NCBI GenBank assembly: GCA_013695145.1
Contig: JACDBB010000104.1
Coordinates: 1 to 43,397 of the forward strand
Direction of reading: 5' to 3'
Origin: Euzebyales bacterium
GTDB taxonomy: Bacteria > Actinomycetota > Nitriliruptoria > Euzebyales > Egibacteraceae
DNA length: 43,397 bases
Shown here: positions 25,868-33,415 of the stretch, piece by piece
Numbering within the stretch: position 1 is the stretch's first letter
Layout of the letters: every line of letters begins with the position of its first letter
Made by a program: the position numbers and the translations under genes
The notes under the pieces: generated by a model
What the model was told of the DNA's origin: nothing
Seen by the model: the letters and a program-made list of their open reading frames with translations, nothing else
The model's database searches: none

Positions 25868-26069
25868 ACGGTCGCCTTCTACGACTTCGAGGGCTTCCGT
25901 CCGTTCAACGACCTCGGCGGCTTCGCCTTCGGCGACGAGGTGCTCAGGGCGATCGCTCGCTGCCTCGCCGGTGTGACCGCGGGGGTGCTCGACGCCGAGG
26001 TCGCCCACCTGGGAGCGGACGACTTCGTCCTGCTGGTCCCACCACGCGGGTTCTCCGAGCTGCTTAGTC
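25865..26069 (+). pseudogene. GGDEF-like (diguanylate cyclase) domain remnant
   Basis: The plus strand reads VTVAFYDFEGFRPFNDLGGF, then AFGDEVLRAIARCL and LGADDFVLLVP. This matches the central part of GGDEF domains of the 'D-x-D-x-FKPFND-x-YGF-x-RGDEVI' kind, with GADDF in place of GG(D/E)EF. The similarity breaks near 26069, where the continuing sequence is in another frame. It sits directly after the EAL remnant in a different frame, with nothing between, so one EAL-GGDEF gene has lost material and frames. Confidence 0.6.
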
Positions 26070-26428
26070 AGCGAGGTCGTGCGCCGCACCGAGAGCGAGG
26101 TCATCCCCCAGGTCCGCACCGAGCTGCGGCTGCGCGCCACCTACGTCGCGCCGCGGCGGCGAGGGCGGAGCAGGCCGGGGCGGCCGGCGAGCGGCTCATG
26201 GAGGTGACGCTGCGGGGCGACGAGCAGGAGCTGCTGGGGTTCCTGGACCGCGCCGCGCTGGTCATCCGCGGCGCCACCGCGCCGAGCAACCAGCCGATCC
26301 CCCCTGAGGTGGCCCTGCTGGACCGTCTGCTGCGTCAGCGCTCGCGGGCGATCTCCCGCGCGGACGTCGCGCGGCACGGCGCCTGGCTAGACGCGGCTAG
26401 GCGTCGGCTAGGCGTCGGCTGGGCGTTG
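26070..26428. other. Gap without a supported gene
   Basis: The plus strand stays open with readable stretches (EVTLRGDEQELLGFLDRAAL, PPEVALLDRLLRQRSRAISR) that may belong to a decayed gene, but I recognise no family and no clear start. Three head-to-tail 11-base units (CGGCTAGGCGT type, 26394-26426) abut the clpP stop. Confidence 0.5.
26394..26426. repeat. Three tandem 11-bp units next to the clpP stop
   Basis: CGGCTAGGCGT occurs at 26394-26404 and 26405-26415 and, with one change, at 26416-26426. The array ends two bases before the clpP stop codon at 26429. Confidence 0.7.
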
Positions 26429-27010
26429 CTAGATGCCGCCGCGGTTGCGAACCTCATCGATGATCCCGTACTCGACCGCCTGGTCGGAGGACAGCCAGAA
26501 GTCGCGGTCGGTGTCCTTGGAGATCTGCTCGACCGACTTGCCCGTGCGCTCCGCCAGGACCTCGTTGAGCCGGTGGCGCAGGAACACGATCTGCTCCGCC
26601 TGGATCTGGATGTCGGAGGCCTGACCCCGCGCGCCGCCCAGCGGCTGGTGCAGCATGATCCGGGCGTTGGGCGTCGCCGCGCGCGTGCCGGTCCCTGTGG
26701 CGAGGATCACGGCCGCGGCGGAGGCCGCCATGCCGACGCAGACGGTGTGCACCTTCGACCGCATCAGCTGCATGACGTCGTAGATCGCGAACAGCCCGTG
26801 GATGACGCCGCCCGGAGAGTTGATGTACAGCGACACGTCCTCGTTAGAGTCGGCGTCGAGCGACATGAGCTGCGCGACGACCGTGTCGGCCATCGTGTCC
26901 TCGATCGGGCCGCGCAGGTACAGCACCCGCTTCTCGTACAGCGTCTTGAAGACGTTGGACTCGACGAGCCGCTCGAAGGGGCTCTCCTCGGCCATGCGCG
27001 CTGGTGCCAC
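26429..27010 (-). CDS. clpP: ATP-dependent Clp protease proteolytic subunit
   Basis: A 193-residue ClpP. The catalytic triad is Ser97 (GMAASAAAVILATG), His121 (ARIMLHQPLGG) and Asp170 (DTDRDFWLSSDQAVEYG). The oligomerisation handle helix and the YINSPGGVIHGLFAIYDVMQ oxyanion strand are present, so it should form active heptameric rings that need ClpX or ClpC. GTG at 27010 has AAGG nine bases upstream; ATG at 26995 is the alternative. No tig lies upstream and no clpX downstream, unlike the usual order. Downstream is decayed DNA, so this is a solitary copy and may be a paralogue. Confidence 0.93.
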   Translation of the reverse strand: MAPARMAEESPFERLVESNVFKTLYEKRVLYLRGPIEDTMADTVVAQLMSLDADSNEDVSLYINSPGGVIHGLFAIYDVMQLMRSKVHTVCVGMAASAAAVILATGTGTRAATPNARIMLHQPLGGARGQASDIQIQAEQIVFLRHRLNEVLAERTGKSVEQISKDTDRDFWLSSDQAVEYGIIDEVRNRGGI

Positions 27011-27304
27011 CCTGACGGACCTTTCGTGTCGCTAGTGGGGCGGTGCCCGGATGTGGGCCCGCGAACGGTGGCCAAGCCTAGCCTGGATGTGCGCGTCAGC
27101 AGGCCTGCCGACCGGGGGCCGCTCAGACTGGAGATGCGCGGGGTTGCTGGTCGTGTTCACAGCCCGGGATCATCACGAGCCTTGGACGCGGTCAGTCGGC
27201 GCCGTGCGGTTGCGGGCTCGACGGGGGGTGAGTACCACGGGGGTCTCGCCGTCGTAGGAGTATCCCGCGCGACGCGTGCGGGTGCCCCGGCGGGGGAAGA
27301 GAAT
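27011..27304. other. Divergent intergenic region between clpP and the 27305 cassette
   Basis: About 290 bases with no supported gene. It must hold the clpP promoter on the minus strand and the cassette promoter on the plus strand, but I cannot pick convincing -35/-10 elements or a ClgR box by eye. Confidence 0.45.
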
Positions 27305-27490
27305 GTGCCGCCCTTTACCTTTGCCATAACTCTTCCCGAGTTTCTCTCGAAGCTTGAGGCCTTCGGAACCAGTGTGGAGACTGGCCGTGGGGCGTCGTGC
27401 GTCAAGTTCGGACAGGGCCTTCCGACTCGTGGCCGCACATCGAGCCTCCTGTTGCGTGAGGCGCTCCTCGTAGAACGAGCGTCGGCGTGA
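27305..27490 (+). CDS. Small hypothetical protein, 61 residues
   Basis: The frame from GTG at 27305 reads VPPFTFAITLPEFLSKLEAF, then GTSVETGRGASCVKFGQG and TSSLLLREALLVERASA. The preceding purine run GGGGGAAGAG is a fair ribosome-binding site. The stop TGA overlaps the GTG of the next gene (27487), as in a coupled operon, which is the main support for it being real. Helix-turn-strand content and the 'G(R)GAS' turn weakly recall HicA-size toxins, but the match is too poor to call. Confidence 0.45.
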   Translation: MPPFTFAITLPEFLSKLEAFGTSVETGRGASCVKFGQGLPTRGRTSSLLLREALLVERASA

Positions 27491-27768
27491 GTCAGTGGGA
27501 GGTACTTCAGCTCAGGCAATCCAGGATGGAACAGTGGGTCCATCCTTCAAGGACAATTGAGGTCGACACTCACGAGCATGTCAGGAGGGTACGTGTTCAA
27601 TATCGGGGCAGGGTGGGCACGCGGATCGCACAGGCAGGGCCAGAGTGCGACTCCCTAGAGGATCTCGCGGAAGCCGCACTCAGTGACGCGGCGATGGGGC
27701 CTGTTCTCCGCGCGGGCCTAGGAGAGGGCTACGCCGATGACCCTGCCGCTCCGTCACGACAACGATAA
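27487..27768 (+). CDS. Hypothetical protein, 93 residues
   Basis: No family recognised. GTG at 27487 overlaps the preceding stop; the product begins MSQWEVLQLRQSRMEQWVHP and has a basic middle (HVRRVRVQYRGRVGTR) followed by an acidic helix (ECDSLEDLAEAALSDAAM). The 3' end overlaps the next gene by 32 bases, and an AGGAGAGGG within it serves as that gene's ribosome-binding site. The base composition is less GC-rich than the flanks. Confidence 0.5.
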   Translation: MSQWEVLQLRQSRMEQWVHPSRTIEVDTHEHVRRVRVQYRGRVGTRIAQAGPECDSLEDLAEAALSDAAMGPVLRAGLGEGYADDPAAPSRQR

Positions 27769-28659
27769 GGGCGAGTATCGGGCCCCGGAATCGGCGCTTG
27801 GCACCATCACATGGCGCATGCACGTGGTCCTCAGGGCCGGTACAAGAGAGGTAGCGTGGACCGCCGATCGGCACCGCGTGGTGGTCGGGCTCCGCCGCCC
27901 GCGGTTCACGTGCAGGCTCGCGCTTGTTGACCCGGCGTGCTCTGCTGGGGGCGAGCCGCTGCGGCTCCTCGACGATTACGGGTTTCTCAGTCGCCAGGAA
28001 CTGGCTGATATGGCCAGAGGTACCTCCAACGAGGAGGAGTATGCGAAGGGGGGCACGGTCGTACCACGCCCTCCGCTCTGGCTCCTCTCTCCTGTGGCAC
28101 TCTCCGAAGTTCTAGCGGCTCGCTGGAAAGAGCGGCTGCTTGCACCGCCCAGCCACCAGTTCTGGCCGCCGAGCCTTACGATCCGTGACCCTGCGCGAGG
28201 TTGGCCGACCGACTTGGAGGGAACCGCTCGCCTTCCTTTGGACTTGGTGGCGAACGGCCGGCCAGTGGCGAGGCTTGCATGTCTGGCAACCGGCGCCACG
28301 CCGGACCAACTCACGGGTCACGGTGGGTTGAATGGTATTGAGTGTGACGAGATGCAGGTACTGCCATTGGGTGGCCTGGGTGAGGCGGCCGGAGGCCGGT
28401 GCGTCGGCGTGGCCTCCATGCGCCCGATGCGAAGCGCTACGAGATCTGATCTCTACGCCTGTACGCTCCTGGCAGGTCCCCCCCCCGGTACGGCGAGCGA
28501 CCGATCGCGGCGCTCGCCCGATTGACCTCCCCAGAGCGCATCATCGCGGAGGGCCGCTGGGTTGGTGTAGAGCAGTTCGGTGATGGTGGGTGGTCCTCGC
28601 CATGGCTTGAGGTGGACGCCAACTGCGCGCCCATCCGCCTGGTCAGTGTCGGCGGCTGA
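27737..28659 (+). pseudogene. Hypothetical protein, frameshifted at a nine-C tract
   Basis: ATG at 27737 with AGGAG upstream opens MTLPLRHDNDKGEYRAPESA and continues to about residue 247. A run of nine C (28478-28486) then shifts the frame: the direct frame ends at 28525. The next frame continues protein-like as RYGERPIAALARLTSPERII and WLEVDANCAPIRLVSVGG, to a stop at 28657-28659. One extra C would join both into about 307 residues. It may be a pseudogene, a sequencing error or a phase-variable gene. No domain recognised; soluble. The following MFS gene starts 17 bases later. Confidence 0.6.
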
Positions 28660-28676
28660 AGGTTGCAAGGGAAACC

Positions 28677-29899
28677 GTGCGCACCCGTACTGACGTAGGC
28701 CGAGGTTTCGGCACGTTGTGGTCGGCGACCGGCGCGGTCAACATCGCCGACGGCCTCATGCTCACGGCGTTCCCGCTCCTGGCAGCTGGGCTCAGCGAGC
28801 GGCCAACCGAAGTCGCCGGCGTGACGGTAGCGCTGCACTTGCCCTGGCTGCTATTCGGACTAGTCAGCGGTCTCCTGCTGGACCGCTACGACCGGCGGTT
28901 GCTGCTCGCAGTAGCGAACATGATCCGGGCCGCGGCCTTGGGCGCGCTCGCGGCGGTCGTGGCCCTAGGCGCCGAGACGCTTGTCTTCTTATACAGCGCG
29001 GCGTTCGCGTACGGCATGTGCCAAACCCTCGTGGATACGGGAGTGCAGACTCTGACTCCCAGGATCGTCGCGGCGCCGCACCTAGAGGCGGCCAACGGAA
29101 GGCTGATGGCCGTCGAGATGGTGCTGAACCGATTGGTCGGTCCTGCGGTCGGTGGAATCATCTTCGCAGTATGGGCGGGGCTGCCGATCGCGCTGGGAGC
29201 AGGCGCGCTCACTCTGGCCGCCCTCCTGATCTCTCTATTGGGAGCACAGGCTGGCGCAATAGCCGAAGGTGGGCGGTCCGAACGCTGGTGGCGAGACATC
29301 CTCGAGGGCTGGCGCTTCCTCATCGCCAACAGCTTGCTCCGGGCCCTGACTATGACGGTCGCGGGCGTCAACCTGCTATTCAGCGCAGGCCAAGCGGTGC
29401 TGGTCCTGCTGGCCACGGAGCGGCTCGGCCTCAGTTCCGCCGGGTTCGGCCTCCTACTTGCGGCCGGTGCCGTCGGAGGCTTCCTAGGTAGTTTGGCCGC
29501 TAGCCCACTGAAGGCGCGGCTATCGGGGGGACGATCTTTGGCGGCGCGCTCCTCGTCACCGGGGCGGCCACCGCGCTCATGGCCTTAACGAGATCACCCG
29601 TGGTTGTCGGTGCGGCGCTCGCGGTCAGCGCTTTCACTGGCGTGGTCTGGAACGTCCTCAACGTTTCCCTGCGTCAGCGCATCGTCCCAGACGCTCTCCT
29701 TGGCCGCGTGAGTAGTTCCATGAGGCTCCTCGCCTGGGGTGCCATTCCTGTCGGGGCAGCGCTCGGCGGGCTGCTCACCGAATGGGGTAACCTGGTCATC
29801 ACATATTTGGTGATCGGGTCGGGCTATCTCCTGATGGTACCGGTCGTCATCCGGTTCCTGTCGAGCCTCAATCTTAATAATCCCGACGGTACGCGCTGA
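28677..29899 (+). pseudogene. MFS efflux transporter, frameshifted at a six-G tract
   Basis: A drug/macrolide-efflux type major facilitator of about 407 residues if corrected. GTG at 28677 (AAGGG upstream) begins RTRTDVGRGFGTLWSATGAV; the helix 2-3 loop is GLLLDRYDRRLLLAVAN, then further helices up to SPLKARLSGG. There the frame breaks at six G (29525-29530). The next frame gives TIFGGALLVTGAATALMALT and then RQRIVPDALLGRVSSSMRLL, which completes the C-terminal helices to 29899. One extra G would restore it. Likely exports a product linked to the upstream small genes, but this is speculation. Confidence 0.75.
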
Positions 29900-30203
29900 G
29901 ACCACCACTTCGGCGGCGCCTTGCTGCCCAAGTCCGCGAACTCAAGCGACACTTGAACCCGGTGTCAGCGACGACTGCTCGGAAGGGCTCGCCTGGTTAC
30001 GGGTTTCTAGTGCCTTGCCGTCCATTTGTTTGTCTATGTAGTAGTATGTGAACTTTCGTACTCTCTTGCGGGCTGCGGGTGAGTGAGTCGATGAGCGGGC
30101 GGCCCATTCGGGGCTGATCAAGCTGCGTGCTGGTTACGAGGCTGACGGCTTTCGGCCTGCCAGGCTGTCCGCGTAGACGCGGACAGATGAGGAGGTCGGT
30201 ATC
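29900..30203. other. Non-coding stretch with a perfect hairpin
   Basis: No gene seen. A less GC-rich patch lies around 30005-30060. CTGTCCGCG at 30165-30173 pairs perfectly with CGCGGACAG at 30178-30186 around a four-base loop, 18 bases before the ATG at 30204; it could act on translation of the remnant gene. Confidence 0.5.
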
Positions 30204-30365
30204 ATGCCGAGGACCGTGACCGCCCGCCACGCGAGGGACCGCGAGCTGCTGCGCGGCTCGCTGGTGACGATCCGCCGCCGCTGCGGCAAGCCAACCGCCA
30301 CTGCGCGCACGACGACCCGCACGAGACCCGGCGCTGTCCTACTCCAAGGGCGGGCGCACCCTTAG
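30204..30365 (+). pseudogene. DUF6788-like remnant
   Basis: ATG at 30204 with AGGAGG eight bases upstream gives DRELLRGSLVTIRRRCGKP, which matches the start of a small cysteine-motif family (LRGSLV...CGKPxCHC), here recalled as DUF6788. After CGKP the sequence in the next frame reads CHCAHDDPHETR (the start of that stretch altered), and after a further one-base shift LSYSKGGRT. Two indels therefore broke the gene, and the direct frame stops at 30365 after 53 residues. Confidence 0.5.
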
Positions 30366-30573
30366 GCCATCAGCGGCCAACCTCAATGCGATCGCGCGGC
30401 CGATTCCTCGTCCGCTGCCTTCCACGATCGCAGCCTTGTCCGTCGATGGAGTGCCGTCCGAAGTGGTCATGGCCCCACCTTGGCCGGTCCGGCGCTGGCG
30501 AGCCAGGCCGTGGTGAGGCTGGTCCTCGGAGGGCCAGGCTCCAGCGGGATGTCCCCCTGATGGTTCTGTGGGG

Positions 30574-30903
30574 CTACGAGGCAGGCCCCGCGGTCCTAGC
30601 GTCGAGGACCTCGGTGGGTTGGCTCGATATCCCTCCGTCGCCGTGAGCCGACTTCAGGGCGAAGTGTCGCCTGCGGAGGTCCGCTGCGGTCTGAGTCAAG
30701 CGAGGACTGGGATACCACCCCACAGGACTGTCGACCGTGGATCCCCGTCCCATCTGCAGGAGGAGACCCGCAGTTACCAGCACGCCGATCATCGGTTCCT
30801 CGAAAGCCTCTGAAACTATGCCGGCCCCCCGCAGCACCCGCCAGAGCCGAAGCCCTCCCCACCACTGGCCCCACCGGTCCAGCAGCGACTGCGTGGTCGG
30901 CAT
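30574..30903 (-). CDS. Small hypothetical protein, possible membrane peptide
   Basis: A 109-residue frame on the minus strand: MPTTQSLLDRWGQWWGGLRL, then EEPMIGVLVTAGLLLQMG as a possible single membrane helix, and a polar tail. GAGGA stands seven bases before the ATG at 30903. It lies among gene remnants and no family is recognised, so it may be a fortuitous frame. The bases from 30366 to 30573 show nothing. Confidence 0.3.
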   Translation of the reverse strand: MPTTQSLLDRWGQWWGGLRLWRVLRGAGIVSEAFEEPMIGVLVTAGLLLQMGRGSTVDSPVGWYPSPRLTQTAADLRRRHFALKSAHGDGGISSQPTEVLDARTAGPAS

Positions 30904-30947
30904 AGTCCCGTCCTCGGGGTAGACCAGCCATGCCGATGTCAGCATAG

Positions 30948-31150
30948 ATCGAGAACATCACCCTGCCGCTGACGGCCCACGCCCCCTCACCGATGACCCG
31001 CGCGCACAAGCCGACGCGCTCATCGACCGGCTCGACCTCACCGACCTGGCCGACCGGCAGGCCGCCGCGGTGTCCTTGGGTGGGCGCCGACGCGCCGCTC
31101 TGGCCCGCGCGCTGCTCACCCAGCCCGCCGTGCTGCTCGCCGACGAGAGT
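30948..31150 (+). pseudogene. ABC transporter ATPase fragment (MacB/LolD-like)
   Basis: The plus strand reads IENITLPL and, after a small disruption near 31010, DALIDRLDLTDLADRQAAAV followed by SLGGRRRAALARALLTQP and VLLADES. These are the helical-domain, signature (here SLGGR) and Walker B regions of an ABC ATPase. The Walker A part and everything after Walker B are absent. It ends in unrelated sequence before the IclR gene, so it is a broken piece from a deletion or rearrangement. Confidence 0.7.
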
Positions 31151-31318
31151 CGCGGCCGGTGGAGGCGCGCCCCGGACGGGTGCGACCGCTCGGCGGCGCC
31201 GAATCCCGCCTTGACGGCGGCACCACAACCCCGTGAGACTCCCTGGACCCCGTCGGTGGGGACGCCGGCTGCCGATCCCTGACGGTCGATCCCGAACAGA
31301 GCGGGCAGGAGGAAGCGG

Positions 31319-32065
31319 GTGACTGCTGGCGTCGCACGTGGTTCGCGGACGTTGGGCCGCGGCCTGGCGGTGTTGCAGGCGCTGGGGTCCACCGCGGACG
31401 GCTGCACCGTGGCGGAGCTCGCCTCGGCGACCGCGTTGGACCGCGCCGTGCTCTATCGGCTGCTGGAGACGCTCGCGGGGTCGGGGTTCGTCGTGCGCGA
31501 CGGCGGCACGCGCCGCTTCCGCCTCGGAGTCGCGCTGGTCGAGCTCGGCGCCCGCGCCAGCCGCGGTCTGGAGGTGCGCCGCGTCGCTGTGCCGGTCATG
31601 AAGAGCCTGGTCGACCAGGTGGGTGAGGCGGTCTGTCTGGCGGTCAGGGACCGCAACGACGTGGTCGTCGTCGACCGCGTCGAGCCGCCTGCGCTGTTCG
31701 TGCGGGTCGGCTACTACGTCGGCTTCCGCCACCCGCTGATTGTCGGAGCGCACGGGAGGGCGCTGCTCGCCTACCTGGGCGGAGCCGAGCGGGAGCGGCT
31801 GGCCGGTCGCGACTCCCCCCTCGCCGCAGAGCTGAACGCCACCAGGTCGCGGGGGTTCGCGCTGTCGAAGGACGAGCTGGAGCGCGGCGCGTCAGGCGTC
31901 GCGGCCCCGGTGCTCGACCGCGCCGGCAGGCCGATCGCCAGCGTGGGTGTCGTCGCCCCCACCGCGCGGCTGGCCGACCCGTCGATGCTGGGCCCGCGCG
32001 TGCACGGGCTGGCGGTCGAGGTCTCCAGGCGGCTGGGCTTCGCGGGCGTCGCCCCTGCGCGCTAG
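31319..32065 (+). CDS. IclR family transcriptional regulator
   Basis: A 248-residue regulator. The N-terminal winged helix-turn-helix (LGRGLAVLQALGSTADGCTV then AELASATALDRAVLYRLLET) is followed by the GAF-like effector domain with VGEAVCLAVRDRNDVVVVDR, GAHGRALLAYLGG and the terminal VAAPVLDRAGRPIASVGVV. GTG at 31319 has AGGAGG upstream. IclR proteins usually sense small organic acids and control neighbouring catabolic genes, but the neighbours here are remnants and a convergent unrelated gene, so the target is unknown. Its stop lies two bases from the convergent gene. Confidence 0.9.
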   Translation: MTAGVARGSRTLGRGLAVLQALGSTADGCTVAELASATALDRAVLYRLLETLAGSGFVVRDGGTRRFRLGVALVELGARASRGLEVRRVAVPVMKSLVDQVGEAVCLAVRDRNDVVVVDRVEPPALFVRVGYYVGFRHPLIVGAHGRALLAYLGGAERERLAGRDSPLAAELNATRSRGFALSKDELERGASGVAAPVLDRAGRPIASVGVVAPTARLADPSMLGPRVHGLAVEVSRRLGFAGVAPAR

Positions 32066-32067
32066 CG

Positions 32068-33345
32068 CTACTGGAACAGCTCGATCAGGAAGCGGCCGAG
32101 CACCAGACCGAGCGCGATGCCGCCCAGCACCAGCACGACCAGCCCGAGCAGGCGCACCACCGAAGAGCCCGTGCGGGCGGGTCGCGGGGAGCCGGCGTAC
32201 TCGTCGTCGTCCTCGCCCGAGGTGTAGGCGGCGACCACACGGCCGTCGTCGCCGTCGTGCTCCGCGCCGAGCTCGGCGATGTCGTCCGGGGCGCTCGCGT
32301 GGGTGTCGTCGCCCTGCGCCGCCGTCCCGTCGCCCTGGAGCACGCCGTTCACGACCTCGTCGTCGTCCGAGGCGGAGAACAGCTCCGACAGCTGGGTCGC
32401 CGCCCTGTCCGAACCCACGGCGGGATCGGGACCTTCCGCGGCGCCGCGGTGGGGTTCCACCGAGTCGGTGACCATGTGGCCTCCGGCGGTCGTCTCGGGA
32501 GCGGGGCCGCGACGGGGGGTCGTCGCCGGGGCGGGACGGGGGCGCGCTGGCGTCGGCGCGTCCAGGGCGCTGGCGGCCGAGGGTGTCGCGCGCCGACGCG
32601 GGGCCGGCGTGCCCGCCCCGCCGAGCACGGCCGCCAGCAGCCGCGCTCCGAGGTCGGGTGTGGGAGGGAGGCCTTCCAGCCGACGCTTGCCGCGCCGCAG
32701 CAGCTGCGCCGCGGCGGAGCGTGCCGGGTCGGAGGCGATCGCGGCGTCCAGCTCAGGGACCTGGTCCCGATCGGCGAGGCCGAGGACGTGGTCGGCCAGC
32801 GTCCCGTCAGCGGCGGCGGCGCCGGCCGCGGGCTGCTCGGCGGCGGTCGGCTCCGCAAGGGCGACCAGCGCCTCCGCGAGCAGGGTCCCCGCGTCGGCCC
32901 GGTCCTGCTCCCTGGCGGGGATGCCCAGGTCGTGGGCGCTCAGCAGCGCCTCCAGCCCGGCCTCGTCGAGCGCGGCCAGCCGTCGCTCCGCGGGATCGGG
33001 CGACGGGCGCGCGGCCGGGAGCCCGTCGACGACGACGCTCACCGACGGCGACGCCGGGCCGGTCCCCCGCTCGGACAGCTCCGCGACGCCCAGCTCGGCG
33101 GTGCGCACCCGCACCCAGCGCTCGAGCGTCTGATCGGTCGGGGGCTCCTCCCACAGCGCGTCGTAGGTCGCGTGCAGCAGCGCCTCGACGTCGCGGGCAC
33201 CCAAGAGCCGCCGCGCGACGGCGTGCGCGGCGGGCAAGGTGCGCGTGATCGCCTCCGCGAGCGCCAGCGCGTCGCGCTCCTCCAGGCCGGCGAGCACCGC
33301 GGGGTCGGGCTGGCGACGGTAGGTGGTGAGGTCGGTGGACAGCAC
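32068..33345 (-). CDS. Tail-anchored protein with a weakly sigma-region-2-like N-terminus
   Basis: A 425-residue protein of unknown function. Residues 10-90 (LAEAITRTLPAAHAVARRLL, GARDVEALLHATYDALWEEP) recall the first helices of sigma-70 family region 2. A long alanine/proline-rich linker and an acidic segment (SASDDDEVVNGVL, SGEDDDEYAG) follow. The last 32 residues form one membrane helix (VRLLGLVVLVLGGIALGLVL) with almost nothing after it, so the bulk should face the cytoplasm. GTG at 33345 is chosen because it follows a GAGGA site. Regulatory or cell-envelope role is possible; the sigma resemblance is weak. Confidence 0.6.
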   Translation of the reverse strand: MLSTDLTTYRRQPDPAVLAGLEERDALALAEAITRTLPAAHAVARRLLGARDVEALLHATYDALWEEPPTDQTLERWVRVRTAELGVAELSERGTGPASPSVSVVVDGLPAARPSPDPAERRLAALDEAGLEALLSAHDLGIPAREQDRADAGTLLAEALVALAEPTAAEQPAAGAAAADGTLADHVLGLADRDQVPELDAAIASDPARSAAAQLLRRGKRRLEGLPPTPDLGARLLAAVLGGAGTPAPRRRATPSAASALDAPTPARPRPAPATTPRRGPAPETTAGGHMVTDSVEPHRGAAEGPDPAVGSDRAATQLSELFSASDDDEVVNGVLQGDGTAAQGDDTHASAPDDIAELGAEHDGDDGRVVAAYTSGEDDDEYAGSPRPARTGSSVVRLLGLVVLVLGGIALGLVLGRFLIELFQ

Positions 33346-33415
33346 GGCTTCTCGTCCTCGCAAAGGTCGACGGCGGGCGCCCGCCAAGCCTAGTCCACGC
33401 GCTCCCGGTCCCGGC

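Noticed and set aside
26081-26428. Functional gene downstream of clpP in place of clpX
   Set aside because: The readable residues match no AAA+ motif and lie on the opposite strand to clpP; treated as unexplained or decayed sequence.
27305-27768. The two small genes as a HicAB-like toxin-antitoxin pair
   Set aside because: Size and order fit loosely, but the first product lacks a clear HicA double-stranded RNA-binding pattern and the second no antitoxin motif.
29948-29974. GACAC...GTGTC at 29949-29967 as another palindrome of the element
   Set aside because: The half-sites are separated by nine bases instead of one, and no other element sequence surrounds them.
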